DNA from: Kamptonema formosum PCC 10802
GTDB lineage: Bacteria; Cyanobacteriota; Cyanobacteriia; Cyanobacteriales; Oscillatoriaceae
Assembly: GCF_000332335.1 (NCBI RefSeq)
Contig: NZ_KB235948.1
Span: 2,365,996-2,429,995, forward strand
Direction: 5' to 3'
Length of the DNA stretch: 64,000 nt
Both the position numbers and the translations under genes were made by a program. Below the pieces are notes generated by a model, which saw only the letters and a program-made list of their open reading frames with translations, made no database searches and was not told the origin of the DNA. Positions 1 to 8,625 of the stretch are shown piece by piece (position 1 is the first letter of the stretch; every line of letters starts with the position of its first letter).

Positions 1-2
1 TA

Positions 3-1274
3 AATGAAAGCAGCTTTAATTTAATTCGCTTCCTGAACGCCCTGGAGGACATGTTGCGATTGAAAGCCGAGTCCAAGGGATTGCTGCTCCTGAGCGACCG
101 CGCTACAGACCTGCCCCAATTTGTCAAAACTGACGAGGGTAAATTGCGCCAAGTGCTGATTAATATTCTGGGAAATGCTATCAAATTTACAGAAAAAGGC
201 AGTGTGACGCTGCGGGTGAGAGTGGGGCGCAGGGCATCGGGCACTGGGGAAAACAGTCAATCCCCAATCCAACATCCAAAATCCGAAATCCAAAATCCCC
301 AGTGCCCAGCGCCCAATTCCCAGTGGCCAATCACCTTTGAAATCGAGGACACCGGCCCGGGGATTGCCCTTGAGGAGATGGACAAGTTGTTTGAAGCTTT
401 TGGGCAAACCGAAACCGGTCGGAAATCCCTGCAAGGAACGGGGCTGGGTTTGCCGATCAGCCGCAAGTTCGTGCAGCTGATGGGAGGCGATATTAGTGTC
501 ACGAGCATTCTGGGTGAGGGAAGCCTGTTTGCATTTCATATCTCTGTCACCGTGGCTGGCGCACTGGAAATGCCGCCGGTTGTCCCGCAGCGCCGGGTAA
601 TTGGCCTAGAGGCCAACCAGCCCGAATATCGCATTTTGGTGGTTGACGACCGCTCCGACAGCCGCCTTTTGCTGGTAAAATTGTTGGCGAGAATCGGCTT
701 TTCTGTGCGAGAAGCCGAGAATGGGCGAGAGGCGATAGCTGTGTGGGAGAGCTGGGAGCCGCACCTGATCTGCATGGACATGCGAATGCCGGTGATGAAT
801 GGCTATGAAGCCACTCAGCACATTAAAAGCACTCTGCGGGGTCAGGCCACGGTGATTGTCGCCCTGACGGCTAGCGCCTTTGAGGAAGACCGGAAGATGG
901 TCTTGGATGCCGGTTGCGATGACTTTGTTCGCAAGCCATTCCAAGAAAAAGAGTTGCTGGAAAAAATCAGGGAACATTTAGGGGTGAACTATATCAGTGA
1001 GGAGCCACCGGCAGCCGTGACGGGCGGGCCGTCAGATCGAGACGGTTCGCCAGGGGTTTTCCAGCTGACAGCGGACAGCTTGAAAGTGATGCCGGCTGAG
1101 TGGCTGGCGCAGGTATATCGCGCTGCACTTCAGTGCAGCGATGACCTGATTTTGGAGCTGCTCCAACAAATTCCCACTGAGTTCTACCCACTCGCGCAAG
1201 CGCTGGCGGATTTAGCAAACAACTACCAATTTGATAAAATTGAAGAATTAACTCAACAGGAGGCAGCGGGATGA
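3..1274 (+). CDS. Hybrid histidine kinase, C-terminal part (HATPase-REC), 5' end outside window
   Basis: The frame is open to the left edge, so this is the 3' part of a larger kinase; an internal ATG at 51 is not the true start. The visible part begins in the linker after the histidine helix. It then shows an HATPase_c domain: N box around LINILGNAIKFT, G1 box DTGPGI, G2 box GTGLGLPIS. A receiver domain follows at about residues 195-315 of the visible part, with VVDD, the phospho-acceptor aspartate in CMDMRMP, and the conserved lysine in VRKPF. The tail has a short helical region common in cyanobacterial hybrid kinases. A low-complexity insert (nt 229-330) sits between two strands of the ATPase domain. 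The stop overlaps the next start (ATGA), so it is co-translated with a c-di-GMP regulator and probably signals to it. Confidence 0.9.
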   Translation, partial: NESSFNLIRFLNALEDMLRLKAESKGLLLLSDRATDLPQFVKTDEGKLRQVLINILGNAIKFTEKGSVTLRVRVGRRASGTGENSQSPIQHPKSEIQNPQCPAPNSQWPITFEIEDTGPGIALEEMDKLFEAFGQTETGRKSLQGTGLGLPISRKFVQLMGGDISVTSILGEGSLFAFHISVTVAGALEMPPVVPQRRVIGLEANQPEYRILVVDDRSDSRLLLVKLLARIGFSVREAENGREAIAVWESWEPHLICMDMRMPVMNGYEATQHIKSTLRGQATVIVALTASAFEEDRKMVLDAGCDDFVRKPFQEKELLEKIREHLGVNYISEEPPAAVTGGPSDRDGSPGVFQLTADSLKVMPAEWLAQVYRAALQCSDDLILELLQQIPTEFYPLAQALADLANNYQFDKIEELTQQEAAG

Positions 1275-3106
1275 GCGCCGAGCGGATCGACCCCTCCCAA
1301 AAAAACATTCTCATCGTTGACGACAACCCCAATAACCTGAGGTATTTAGCCCCGCTCCTGATGGAGGAGGGGTATAAGGTGCGCAAAGCCCTGACCGGCC
1401 AGATGGCGATCAAGGCGTGTCAGAGCCTCTTGCCCGACCTGATTTTACTCGATATCATGATGCCGGATCTGGATGGGTATGAAGTCTGCCACCGCCTGAA
1501 AGCTGCGGATAAAACCAGCAAAATCCCAGTAATTTTCTTGAGCGCACTGGATGATGTCTTCGACAAAGTGAGGGCGTTTAAGGTCGGGGGTGCGGACTAC
1601 ATCAGCAAGCCGTTTCAGGTGGAAGAAATTTTAGTCCGCATCCAAAATCAACTGGCGCTGAAAGAGGCGGAAATCAAAATTAGCCGGCTCAACGCCGAAC
1701 TGGAACAGCGGGTGCAAGAGCGCACCCGCCAGCTAGAAATAGCCAATCAAGACCTGCTCCAGGAAATCGTTGAGCGCAAGCAACTGCAAAATCAACTGCT
1801 GCACCTGGCGCTGCACGATTCGCTCACCGGCACCCCCAACCGGGCTCTGTTCACCGAGCGTCTGGAACGGGCGATAGAACGCGCTAAAGAACAGCCGGAC
1901 TGTCAGTTTGCTGTGCTGTTTTTGGACTGCGATCGCTTCAAAGTTGTCAATGATTCTCTCGGGCATCTGGTGGGGGATGAGTTGCTAATCGCCATCGCCC
2001 GCCGGCTGGAAGCGTCTCTGCGCGAGGCTGACACGCTAGCGCGACTGGGCGGCGACGAATTCGCCATTCTCCTGGAAAATATCCCCGATATCAGCACAGC
2101 AACTCAAGTGGCGGAGGGAATTCTTGAAAAGCTCTCCTCCCCTTTTATGCTCTCCAGACATGAGGTGTTCATCAATGCCAGTATTGGCATTACTCCCAGC
2201 CATATTTGCGGTGACAAGCCAGAATATCTGCTGCGGGATGCTGACACGGCCATGTATCGGGCCAAGGCGCTGGGAAAAGGCCGGTATCACGTCTTTGACC
2301 CGGCAATGCACCAAGAAGCGCTCCAGACTTTACAGCTAGAAAACGACCTGCGCAGGGCTGTCGGCAGCTCAGAATTCCTCGTTTACTACCAGCCAATTGT
2401 AGCGCTCAACACCGGCAGAATAGCTGGATTTGAGGCCCTCGTGCGCTGGCGGCACCCGGAACGCGGCTTGGTTTCTCCCGCCGAGTTTATTCCAGTGGCG
2501 GAAGAAACCGGCTTGATTGCCTCTATCGACACTTGGGTATTGCGGGAATCTTGCAAACAGCTCAGCATCTGGCAGGAGAAAAAACTGGCAGACGCCTCCA
2601 TAACCGTCAGTGTCAATGTTTCGGCGCGGCATTTTTTACAGCCCAACTTAATTGAAGAGATTGATAGAAGCCTTCAAGAAACGCAGCTGAATCCCCAAAA
2701 CTTAAAGCTAGAAATTACAGAAAGTGCTATAATGGAAGATGGGGGATCGGCCAGGGGAATTTTACAGCAACTCAGAGAGCGGCAAATCGGGGTCAGCCTT
2801 GATGACTTTGGCACCGGCTATTCCTCCCTGAGTTACCTGCACTGCTTTCCCGTGAGTGGGCTAAAGATTGACCAGTCCTTTGTCAAGCGCATGGATGGCA
2901 GCCCCGAAAATAGCGGGCTGGTTCCCGCAATCGTCGGCATCGCCCGCACAATGCGGATGAGTGCGGTTGCCGAAGGCGTGGAAACCCCGGCTCAGCTCGC
3001 TCAGCTGAGATCCCTGGGCTGTGATTTCGGTCAGGGATACCTGTTCTCTAAACCTTTGGAGAGTCAGTTAGCCGCTACCTTGCTCGCTGCAGCGCCCCAG
3101 TGGTAA
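1271..3106 (+). CDS. Response regulator with GGDEF and EAL domains (c-di-GMP turnover)
   Basis: This is a cytoplasmic 611-residue protein. An N-terminal receiver domain carries the acidic pair IVDD, the acceptor aspartate in LLDIMMPD and SKPF. A coiled coil at about 130-175 leads to GGDEF at about 180-340 and EAL at about 360-605. The GGDEF motif is intact, with an inhibitory RxxD site (READ) five residues upstream, so diguanylate cyclase activity with product inhibition is possible. The EAL domain keeps EALVRW, the Asn in SVNVSA, EITES, DDFGTGYSS, the Lys in LKID and AEGVE, so phosphodiesterase activity is likely. It overlaps the upstream hybrid kinase by 4 nt, which suggests that kinase is its phosphodonor. 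Which activity dominates cannot be read from sequence. Confidence 0.92.
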   Translation: MSAERIDPSQKNILIVDDNPNNLRYLAPLLMEEGYKVRKALTGQMAIKACQSLLPDLILLDIMMPDLDGYEVCHRLKAADKTSKIPVIFLSALDDVFDKVRAFKVGGADYISKPFQVEEILVRIQNQLALKEAEIKISRLNAELEQRVQERTRQLEIANQDLLQEIVERKQLQNQLLHLALHDSLTGTPNRALFTERLERAIERAKEQPDCQFAVLFLDCDRFKVVNDSLGHLVGDELLIAIARRLEASLREADTLARLGGDEFAILLENIPDISTATQVAEGILEKLSSPFMLSRHEVFINASIGITPSHICGDKPEYLLRDADTAMYRAKALGKGRYHVFDPAMHQEALQTLQLENDLRRAVGSSEFLVYYQPIVALNTGRIAGFEALVRWRHPERGLVSPAEFIPVAEETGLIASIDTWVLRESCKQLSIWQEKKLADASITVSVNVSARHFLQPNLIEEIDRSLQETQLNPQNLKLEITESAIMEDGGSARGILQQLRERQIGVSLDDFGTGYSSLSYLHCFPVSGLKIDQSFVKRMDGSPENSGLVPAIVGIARTMRMSAVAEGVETPAQLAQLRSLGCDFGQGYLFSKPLESQLAATLLAAAPQW

Positions 3107-3134
3107 ATATAATGTATCCCCTGGGTTAAGAAGA

Positions 3135-4223
3135 ATGAGTACAAAGCCAGCTGAAACACCAAAGGGCAAGATTCTAGTGGTTGACAACCAGCCCAATAAC
3201 CTGCGTCTTTTGTCCGCGATTCTGGCCGCACAGGGATATAGGGTGCAAAAAGCGATTTCCGGAAAACTGGCATTGAAGGCGGCGCTCGCCGCCCATCCCG
3301 ATTTGATTTTGCTCGACATCAACATGCCAGAAATGAATGGCTATGAAGTCTGCCTGCAGCTGAAAGCCTGCGCACAAACTTGCGATATCCCAGTAATTTT
3401 TATCAGCGGGTTAGATAATGTTGCGGACAAAGTGCAAGCCTTTAGGGTAGGGGGAACGGACTACATTACTAAACCGTTTCAGCTGGAAGAAGTCCTGGTT
3501 CGCGTAGAGAGCCAGCTGACTATCAGACGCCTGCAAATGAAGCTTCAGGAAAAAACTCGGCTGCTGGAGGAGCAAAATGAGAAGTTGCTCCAGGAGATTG
3601 AGAGCCGGCGCAGGGCTGAAGCAGCTTTACAGCAAGCGAACGAAAAATTGCTGCATTACGCTCGCTCAGACAATTTGACGGAAATTGCCAACCGGCGTCA
3701 CTTTGATGAATACTTGCTGTTGGAGTGGTGTCGGGCAGAGCGAGAGCAACTCCCTCTCTCCTTGATTTTGTGCGATATTGATTATTTTAAAGCCTATAAT
3801 GACACTTACGGGCACCTAGCTGGGGATGCTTGTTTGAAGCGGGTCGCCCAAGCCATTAGCCTGGGGGTCACTCGTCCCCAGGATTTGGTAGCGCGTTACG
3901 GAGGAGAAGAATTTGCCGCCATCCTGCCCAATACAAGTTTTCCGGAAGCTGTGCGGGTGGCGAGCGCCATCCACTTTCAGGTGCGGCAGCTGAAGATTCC
4001 CCACGCCCTATCTTCCGTGAGTAACTGGATTACACTCAGCCAAGGCATTTCCACCACAGTGCCGCGCGAGCGAGAATCCCCACAAGCACTGATTGCCAGC
4101 GCTGACAAGGCACTTTATAAAGCCAAGCAGCGCGGGCGCAATCAATACTGCGCGTCGGGCCCGATCTTGCCTAACCTGGGAACTCTTGAACACTCGCCAA
4201 ACCATTATTTGTTCGACGAATAA
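3135..4223 (+). CDS. Response regulator diguanylate cyclase (REC-GGDEF)
   Basis: This 362-residue protein has a receiver domain (LVVDNQPNN, acceptor in LLDINMPE, TKPF), a coiled-coil linker at about 130-175 and a GGDEF domain. The active-site motif is GGEEF, with an inhibitory RxxD (RPQD) five residues before it, so it probably makes c-di-GMP under feedback control. The receiver has VVDN where most have DD, so one acidic Mg-binding residue is replaced by Asn; phosphorylation may be weakened. It starts 28 nt after the REC-GGDEF-EAL gene and probably shares its operon. A perfect palindrome follows the stop and could end the transcript. Confidence 0.9.
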   Translation: MSTKPAETPKGKILVVDNQPNNLRLLSAILAAQGYRVQKAISGKLALKAALAAHPDLILLDINMPEMNGYEVCLQLKACAQTCDIPVIFISGLDNVADKVQAFRVGGTDYITKPFQLEEVLVRVESQLTIRRLQMKLQEKTRLLEEQNEKLLQEIESRRRAEAALQQANEKLLHYARSDNLTEIANRRHFDEYLLLEWCRAEREQLPLSLILCDIDYFKAYNDTYGHLAGDACLKRVAQAISLGVTRPQDLVARYGGEEFAAILPNTSFPEAVRVASAIHFQVRQLKIPHALSSVSNWITLSQGISTTVPRERESPQALIASADKALYKAKQRGRNQYCASGPILPNLGTLEHSPNHYLFDE

Positions 4224-4288
4224 TACTCTAGCAATAGACAGTCAGTTTAGGACAGTGGGATAGGAAGTATAGGCCTTACGTCCTAATT

Positions 4289-4320
4289 TAAGTGCATACT
4301 GCTATAGCAGTATGCACTTA
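4289..4320. terminator. Perfect 32-bp palindrome between convergent genes
   Basis: A 32-bp sequence centred on CTATAG at 4304/4305 is its own reverse complement without a mismatch. It lies between the diguanylate cyclase gene (ending 4223) and the convergent kinase gene (stop at 4443). A second, half copy reading CTAAGTGC-CTACTGCTAT is at about 4441-4460, at the kinase stop codon. Position and symmetry suit a bidirectional transcription end or a member of a dispersed repeat family; there is no T run. Confidence 0.6.
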
Positions 4321-4442
4321 GGTTAGAACATTAGACCTTCAGGGCAGCCAGACGCTGGCCTACGTCTATATCCCAGTAGTAATATGGGTTAGGACAATAG
4401 GAGCAGGAGTGGGGGGTGCAAACGAGGCCGAAATGTACGCAC

Positions 4443-7400
4443 CTAAGTGCCTACTGCTATATAATTTGCGTCAGTGATATCAGGGCGGCTGACATGCTGT
4501 TGCCGTACCGGAATCGCAATCACAAACTCCGCCCCCTGTCCGGGCGCTGCAAAACACGCCAGCGAACCGCAGTGTTTTTCCACCACAATCTGATAGCTAA
4601 TCGACATCCCCAAGCCGGTGCCTTTCCCCACCGGCTTCGTGGTAAAGAAGGGGTCAAACAGGCGCACTCTCACGTCCTCCGCCATTCCCGGACCACTGTC
4701 AGCGATTTCGATCCGGACAAATTGATCGCTGGGGATTTTGGATTTTGTATTTTGTATTTTGGATGGATTGTTTTGCCCCGCGCCTCCGGGACCCTCCTCT
4801 ATGGAAGTTCTAATCCGAATATAGGGAGATTGTTTTTCTTTCCCATGCCCGGTGCCCGATGCCCGATGCTCCATTTCCAAAGCATCAATGGCATTGGTGA
4901 GGATATTCATAAACACCTGATTCATCTGGCCGGCATAGCACTCCACCTCAGGCAGGTTGCCATACTCCTTAATCACTTCAATCGCTGGTCGCCCCCCTGT
5001 TTCTTTCAGCCGGTTTTGCAGCAATCTCAGCGTACTGTCAATGCCGGCGTGAATATCCACCGGCTTCATCGCCGCTTCATCCAAGCGCGAGAAATTGCGC
5101 AGCGAAAGCACAATATCGCGGATGCGCTCTGCGCCCATTTTCATAGAAGCCAGCAGTTTTGGCAAATCTCCCACCAAAAAATCCAGGTCGATTTCCTCCG
5201 CCAGCTCTTGAATCGCCGGTGCCGGCACAGGGTAGTATTCCTGGTACAGCTCCAGCAATTGCAGCAGGTCTTGGATATAAGTTACAGCCGGGTCAATATT
5301 CCCATAGATAAAACTCACGGGATTGTTGATTTCGTGCGCGACACCCGCCACCAGCTGCCCCAAAGACGACATTTTTTCACTGTGTACCAGCTGAGCCTGA
5401 GTGCGCTGGATTTCTTGCAGCGCTCCCTGGAGCTGATCGGCTCTCTCTCGCTCTCGCGCTTCCGATTCCCGCAAGGCTGACTCCGCTCGCACGCGCTCCG
5501 TAATTTCGGTGGCAACACCAATCAAGCCCACAACTTCACCGCTCTCACCCCACATGGGTGTGACGCGATTATCGTACACAGGGCCGCCCAGGTCTGCGCT
5601 AAAATTTACATCAGCACCTTTTCGCAAAACCTGGCGAATTGCTTCCAAAACGTTAGGCAAAAATTGATATAAGTCAAAAACTGACTGCCCCACTACTTCA
5701 CCAGGCTGGAGTCCCATACCCTCTAACCCTTTGCCTTCGGAAAAGGTAAATATTCCCGTGCTGTCTATCCCGTAGAGGATAAGCGGCGCATTATTAATAA
5801 CCGTCCACAGGCGCTGCTCACTTTCGCGCCGTGCCGCATCCGCCTCTATGCGGTGGGTAATGTCGATCGTCACGCCATCGCACAGAATATCTCCGCTGGC
5901 TTGTTTTTCCGCTCGCGCGATTGTTTGCACCCACTTTATGCGACCCGACGGCGTGAGGCAACGCCCCTCCCAGCTGACAGGCTGCAACGTCTGGGCTGAA
6001 AGTGCTATCGTCTTTTCAAGGCTTTGCCGGTCATCTGGATAAATTATCTCAAAAAGCAGCTCAGGATTCTGCCCAACTTCCTCTGGCTCCACTTCATAGA
6101 GGTCGCGACAGCCAGAACTGACATAAGGAAAACAGCGGGAACCATCCGCACGGAGGAGGAACTGGTAAATAATTCCCGGCACATTAGCCGCCAGCCTTTG
6201 CAACCTCGCCTCGCTATGCCGCAGCGCCTCCGAAGCTTGCTGGCGCTCTGCCATTTCCTCCTGCAGTTGCTGATTCGCCCGCGCCAGTTCCTCCGTCCGC
6301 TCTGCCACCAAATCTTCCAGGTGTTCTTGATACTTTCGCAACGCCTCCTCTGCCTGCTTGCGCCCGGTGATGTCCAGGACAGTTCCAAACAGCTGAATCA
6401 CCTGCCCCTCACTGTTGAGAACGGGTTGCCCTTGACCCCAGACATACCGGACAGATCCGTCAGGGCGGACAATCCGATATTCAAATTCATAGGGTTTCCC
6501 TTCATAAAGACCTTGCCCGACTGTTTGTTCCCAGAATTGCCGGTCATCCGGATAAACCAGTTCTAGCTGTTCTGAGTAAGTCGGTTCAGGTCGATCTGGG
6601 TCAAGCCCATAAATTCGGAAGATTTCCTCTGACCAACTGATCTTCTGGGTGACGGCATCAAATTCCCAGCTGCCGCAGTGCGCCAGTTTTTGCGCCGCTG
6701 CCAGATTCGCTTCGCTCTTGCGCAGCGCTTCTTCCGCCCGCACGCGCGAGGTAATATCCATCACCAAGCCATCCCAAAGAATGTCGCCGTTGGCTTGCTT
6801 TTCCGGTCGGGAAGCGCCTCGCACCCACTTGATTTTCCCGGAAGGGGTGACGATCCGCCACTCCAAGTTCCACGGCTGCAAGGTGCGGGCTGATTCTGCA
6901 GTGGACTCAAACAGGGCAGGACGATCTTCGGGATGAATTAACTCATTTCTCTCATCTTCCAGCAGCACTTCTGGCTCATTTTCATAAAGATCCCGGCAGC
7001 CCGGACTGACGTAGGTCAGTGCGCCGACTCCATCCGCACTGAGCCGGTATTGATAAATCATTCCCGGCACATTAGCCGCCAGCTTTTGGAAGCGAGCCTC
7101 GCTCTCTCGCAAGGCTTGCTCTGTCTGTTTGGCGGGAGTGATGTCGCGAGCCACTGCATACAGTAACCCTTCCTCCAAAACAGGAATGGATGTCCACGCC
7201 AGCCACTTGTGCGAACCGTCTTTACAGCGATAGCGATTCTCAAAGCTGAGCGTAGCAGCGCCGGTGGAAAGCTTCTCCATTTCGTCGAGGGTGCGGCCTA
7301 TGTCTTCGGGATGAACAGAATCCAGGAACGGTTTGGCCATCAGTTCTTCTGTCGTGTAGCCGAGGGTTTTTTCAAAGGCTGGGTTCACATGGCGGAAATA

Positions 7401-8063
7401 GCCGTCTAACCCGGCAATACAGAGCATCTCAAATGAAATATTAAAAAATCGCTCAACTTCTTTTTGCGCCTGCAGGAGAGCCGCAATTTCTTGTTGCAGC
7501 TCTTGCAAGGCGGCTGCCATGTCCGCACGGGTTGCCGCGCCGGCTTCCAGCAGTTTGTCAATCTTTTCTTCCAGGGTGCGGTTTCTCTGTGTCGCCAGGG
7601 TGCCGGCGGGCCCTCCTGCCGGCGCAAAGGGCGGTGCCTCTCCGGCCTGTGCCGGCGCAGCGATCAATTCTGCCAGCACCACCGCACCGCCAATTTCGCC
7701 GGTTCCCTCCCGCCAGGGAGTCGCTCTCCACCTCACCCTCACCGCTGAACCGTCGGGGCGAACCGTGTGCCCCCACCACTGCTGCTCCTCTCCGCCTAAA
7801 CAGTTTTCATACCTCTCTCGCCAGCTTTCAGGCAGGTTGGGAAAGACTTCGCAATGGCGCAGCCCCGTCAGGGCTCGGTTTTCCAGTCCCCAGTCCTCCC
7901 GCCACCGCCGAGACGCCAGCAAATAGCGCATTTGCCGGTCAAACATGGCCACACCGGCAGGCATCCATTCCGCAAATAGGCGAAGTTGCTCGCAGCTGTT
8001 TGAGCCTGCTGTTTCTACTCGCTGAGACTTCGTTGTTGAAGATTTAATCTTTCGGGTCGCCAT
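4443..8063 (-). CDS. Multi-PAS sensor histidine kinase (1206 aa)
   Basis: This is a soluble kinase with no membrane segment seen. About six PAS domains run through residues 22-865, joined by coiled coils such as LAEERTEEL-type helices. Several are followed by typical PAC ends (DITxRxxAE). The histidine is in GVAHEINNP at about residue 910. Then comes the long two-helix insertion found in this cyanobacterial kinase group (DLPKLLASMK, LRNFSRLDE), the N box [16 protein letters not shown] and GTGLGMSIS. Residues about 1064-1112 (nt 4728-4874) are a repeat-derived insertion in the ATPase domain. There is no receiver domain, so its partner lies elsewhere. It is the last of three similar kinase genes on this strand. 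Ligands of the PAS domains are unknown. Confidence 0.9.
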   Translation of the reverse strand: MATRKIKSSTTKSQRVETAGSNSCEQLRLFAEWMPAGVAMFDRQMRYLLASRRWREDWGLENRALTGLRHCEVFPNLPESWRERYENCLGGEEQQWWGHTVRPDGSAVRVRWRATPWREGTGEIGGAVVLAELIAAPAQAGEAPPFAPAGGPAGTLATQRNRTLEEKIDKLLEAGAATRADMAAALQELQQEIAALLQAQKEVERFFNISFEMLCIAGLDGYFRHVNPAFEKTLGYTTEELMAKPFLDSVHPEDIGRTLDEMEKLSTGAATLSFENRYRCKDGSHKWLAWTSIPVLEEGLLYAVARDITPAKQTEQALRESEARFQKLAANVPGMIYQYRLSADGVGALTYVSPGCRDLYENEPEVLLEDERNELIHPEDRPALFESTAESARTLQPWNLEWRIVTPSGKIKWVRGASRPEKQANGDILWDGLVMDITSRVRAEEALRKSEANLAAAQKLAHCGSWEFDAVTQKISWSEEIFRIYGLDPDRPEPTYSEQLELVYPDDRQFWEQTVGQGLYEGKPYEFEYRIVRPDGSVRYVWGQGQPVLNSEGQVIQLFGTVLDITGRKQAEEALRKYQEHLEDLVAERTEELARANQQLQEEMAERQQASEALRHSEARLQRLAANVPGIIYQFLLRADGSRCFPYVSSGCRDLYEVEPEEVGQNPELLFEIIYPDDRQSLEKTIALSAQTLQPVSWEGRCLTPSGRIKWVQTIARAEKQASGDILCDGVTIDITHRIEADAARRESEQRLWTVINNAPLILYGIDSTGIFTFSEGKGLEGMGLQPGEVVGQSVFDLYQFLPNVLEAIRQVLRKGADVNFSADLGGPVYDNRVTPMWGESGEVVGLIGVATEITERVRAESALRESEARERERADQLQGALQEIQRTQAQLVHSEKMSSLGQLVAGVAHEINNPVSFIYGNIDPAVTYIQDLLQLLELYQEYYPVPAPAIQELAEEIDLDFLVGDLPKLLASMKMGAERIRDIVLSLRNFSRLDEAAMKPVDIHAGIDSTLRLLQNRLKETGGRPAIEVIKEYGNLPEVECYAGQMNQVFMNILTNAIDALEMEHRASGTGHGKEKQSPYIRIRTSIEEGPGGAGQNNPSKIQNTKSKIPSDQFVRIEIADSGPGMAEDVRVRLFDPFFTTKPVGKGTGLGMSISYQIVVEKHCGSLACFAAPGQGAEFVIAIPVRQQHVSRPDITDANYIAVGT

Positions 8064-8625
8064 TACCTCTACCTTGTTCGATGGAGAATCCCCTTCCGGG
8101 GGGTATTCAGAGAGCTATCGGCCCAAATTGCAAATTATCAAGTTCTCCGCTATTTTATAACGGATCTTTTACAATTTGCAACTAAATTTCAATGGCCAGG
8201 GCCGCAGGGTGCGTTCTGCCGGCGCTCTCTGGAGCGGGCACTCCTGACGGCGGAACGCTGTTTGCTAGCGGTGAATTAACACGACTGCACGCCGGTCGAT
8301 TTAAGCAAAGAGATTGGAGAAAAGACATTTTAGTTTCACAGTTTCCCGTTTTTCACCGTCAGATGTGTGAGAAGCCAAGCTCTGACTGGGTTTTAGCTAA
8401 AATCCCGCCGTTCGTAATGTAAAGTAATTAGCCGGATTGAAAAGTTGCCCCGCAGTCGGATACGTCGCGCATTGAATTTGCGCCGGCCTTCTGGGAGGCT
8501 CCGCCTCCGGTGGGGCGTTCCCAGGCGGAGGCTGGAAGGTGAACTCAAGCAATCTCGCGCACGGTCGGTGCTTTTTGTCAGCGGTGTGAGAGAAACCCGG
8601 TTTGTGGTCTTGCAACACCCGCCAC
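8064..8625. other. Intergenic stretch with repeat fragments only
   Basis: This is the 562-bp gap between two kinase genes. I see no convincing gene. It contains GC-rich inverted fragments of the GGAGGCTCCGCCTCC type near 8490-8535 and a single arm of the AGAAACCCGGTTT repeat near 8588. An AT-rich stretch at 8130-8190 may contain the promoter of the kinase that starts at 8063, but no clear -10/-35 pair stands out. Confidence 0.5.

Noticed and set aside
8192..8422. Small + strand gene in the kinase gap
   Set aside because: No ribosome site, no recognisable sequence; likely chance.
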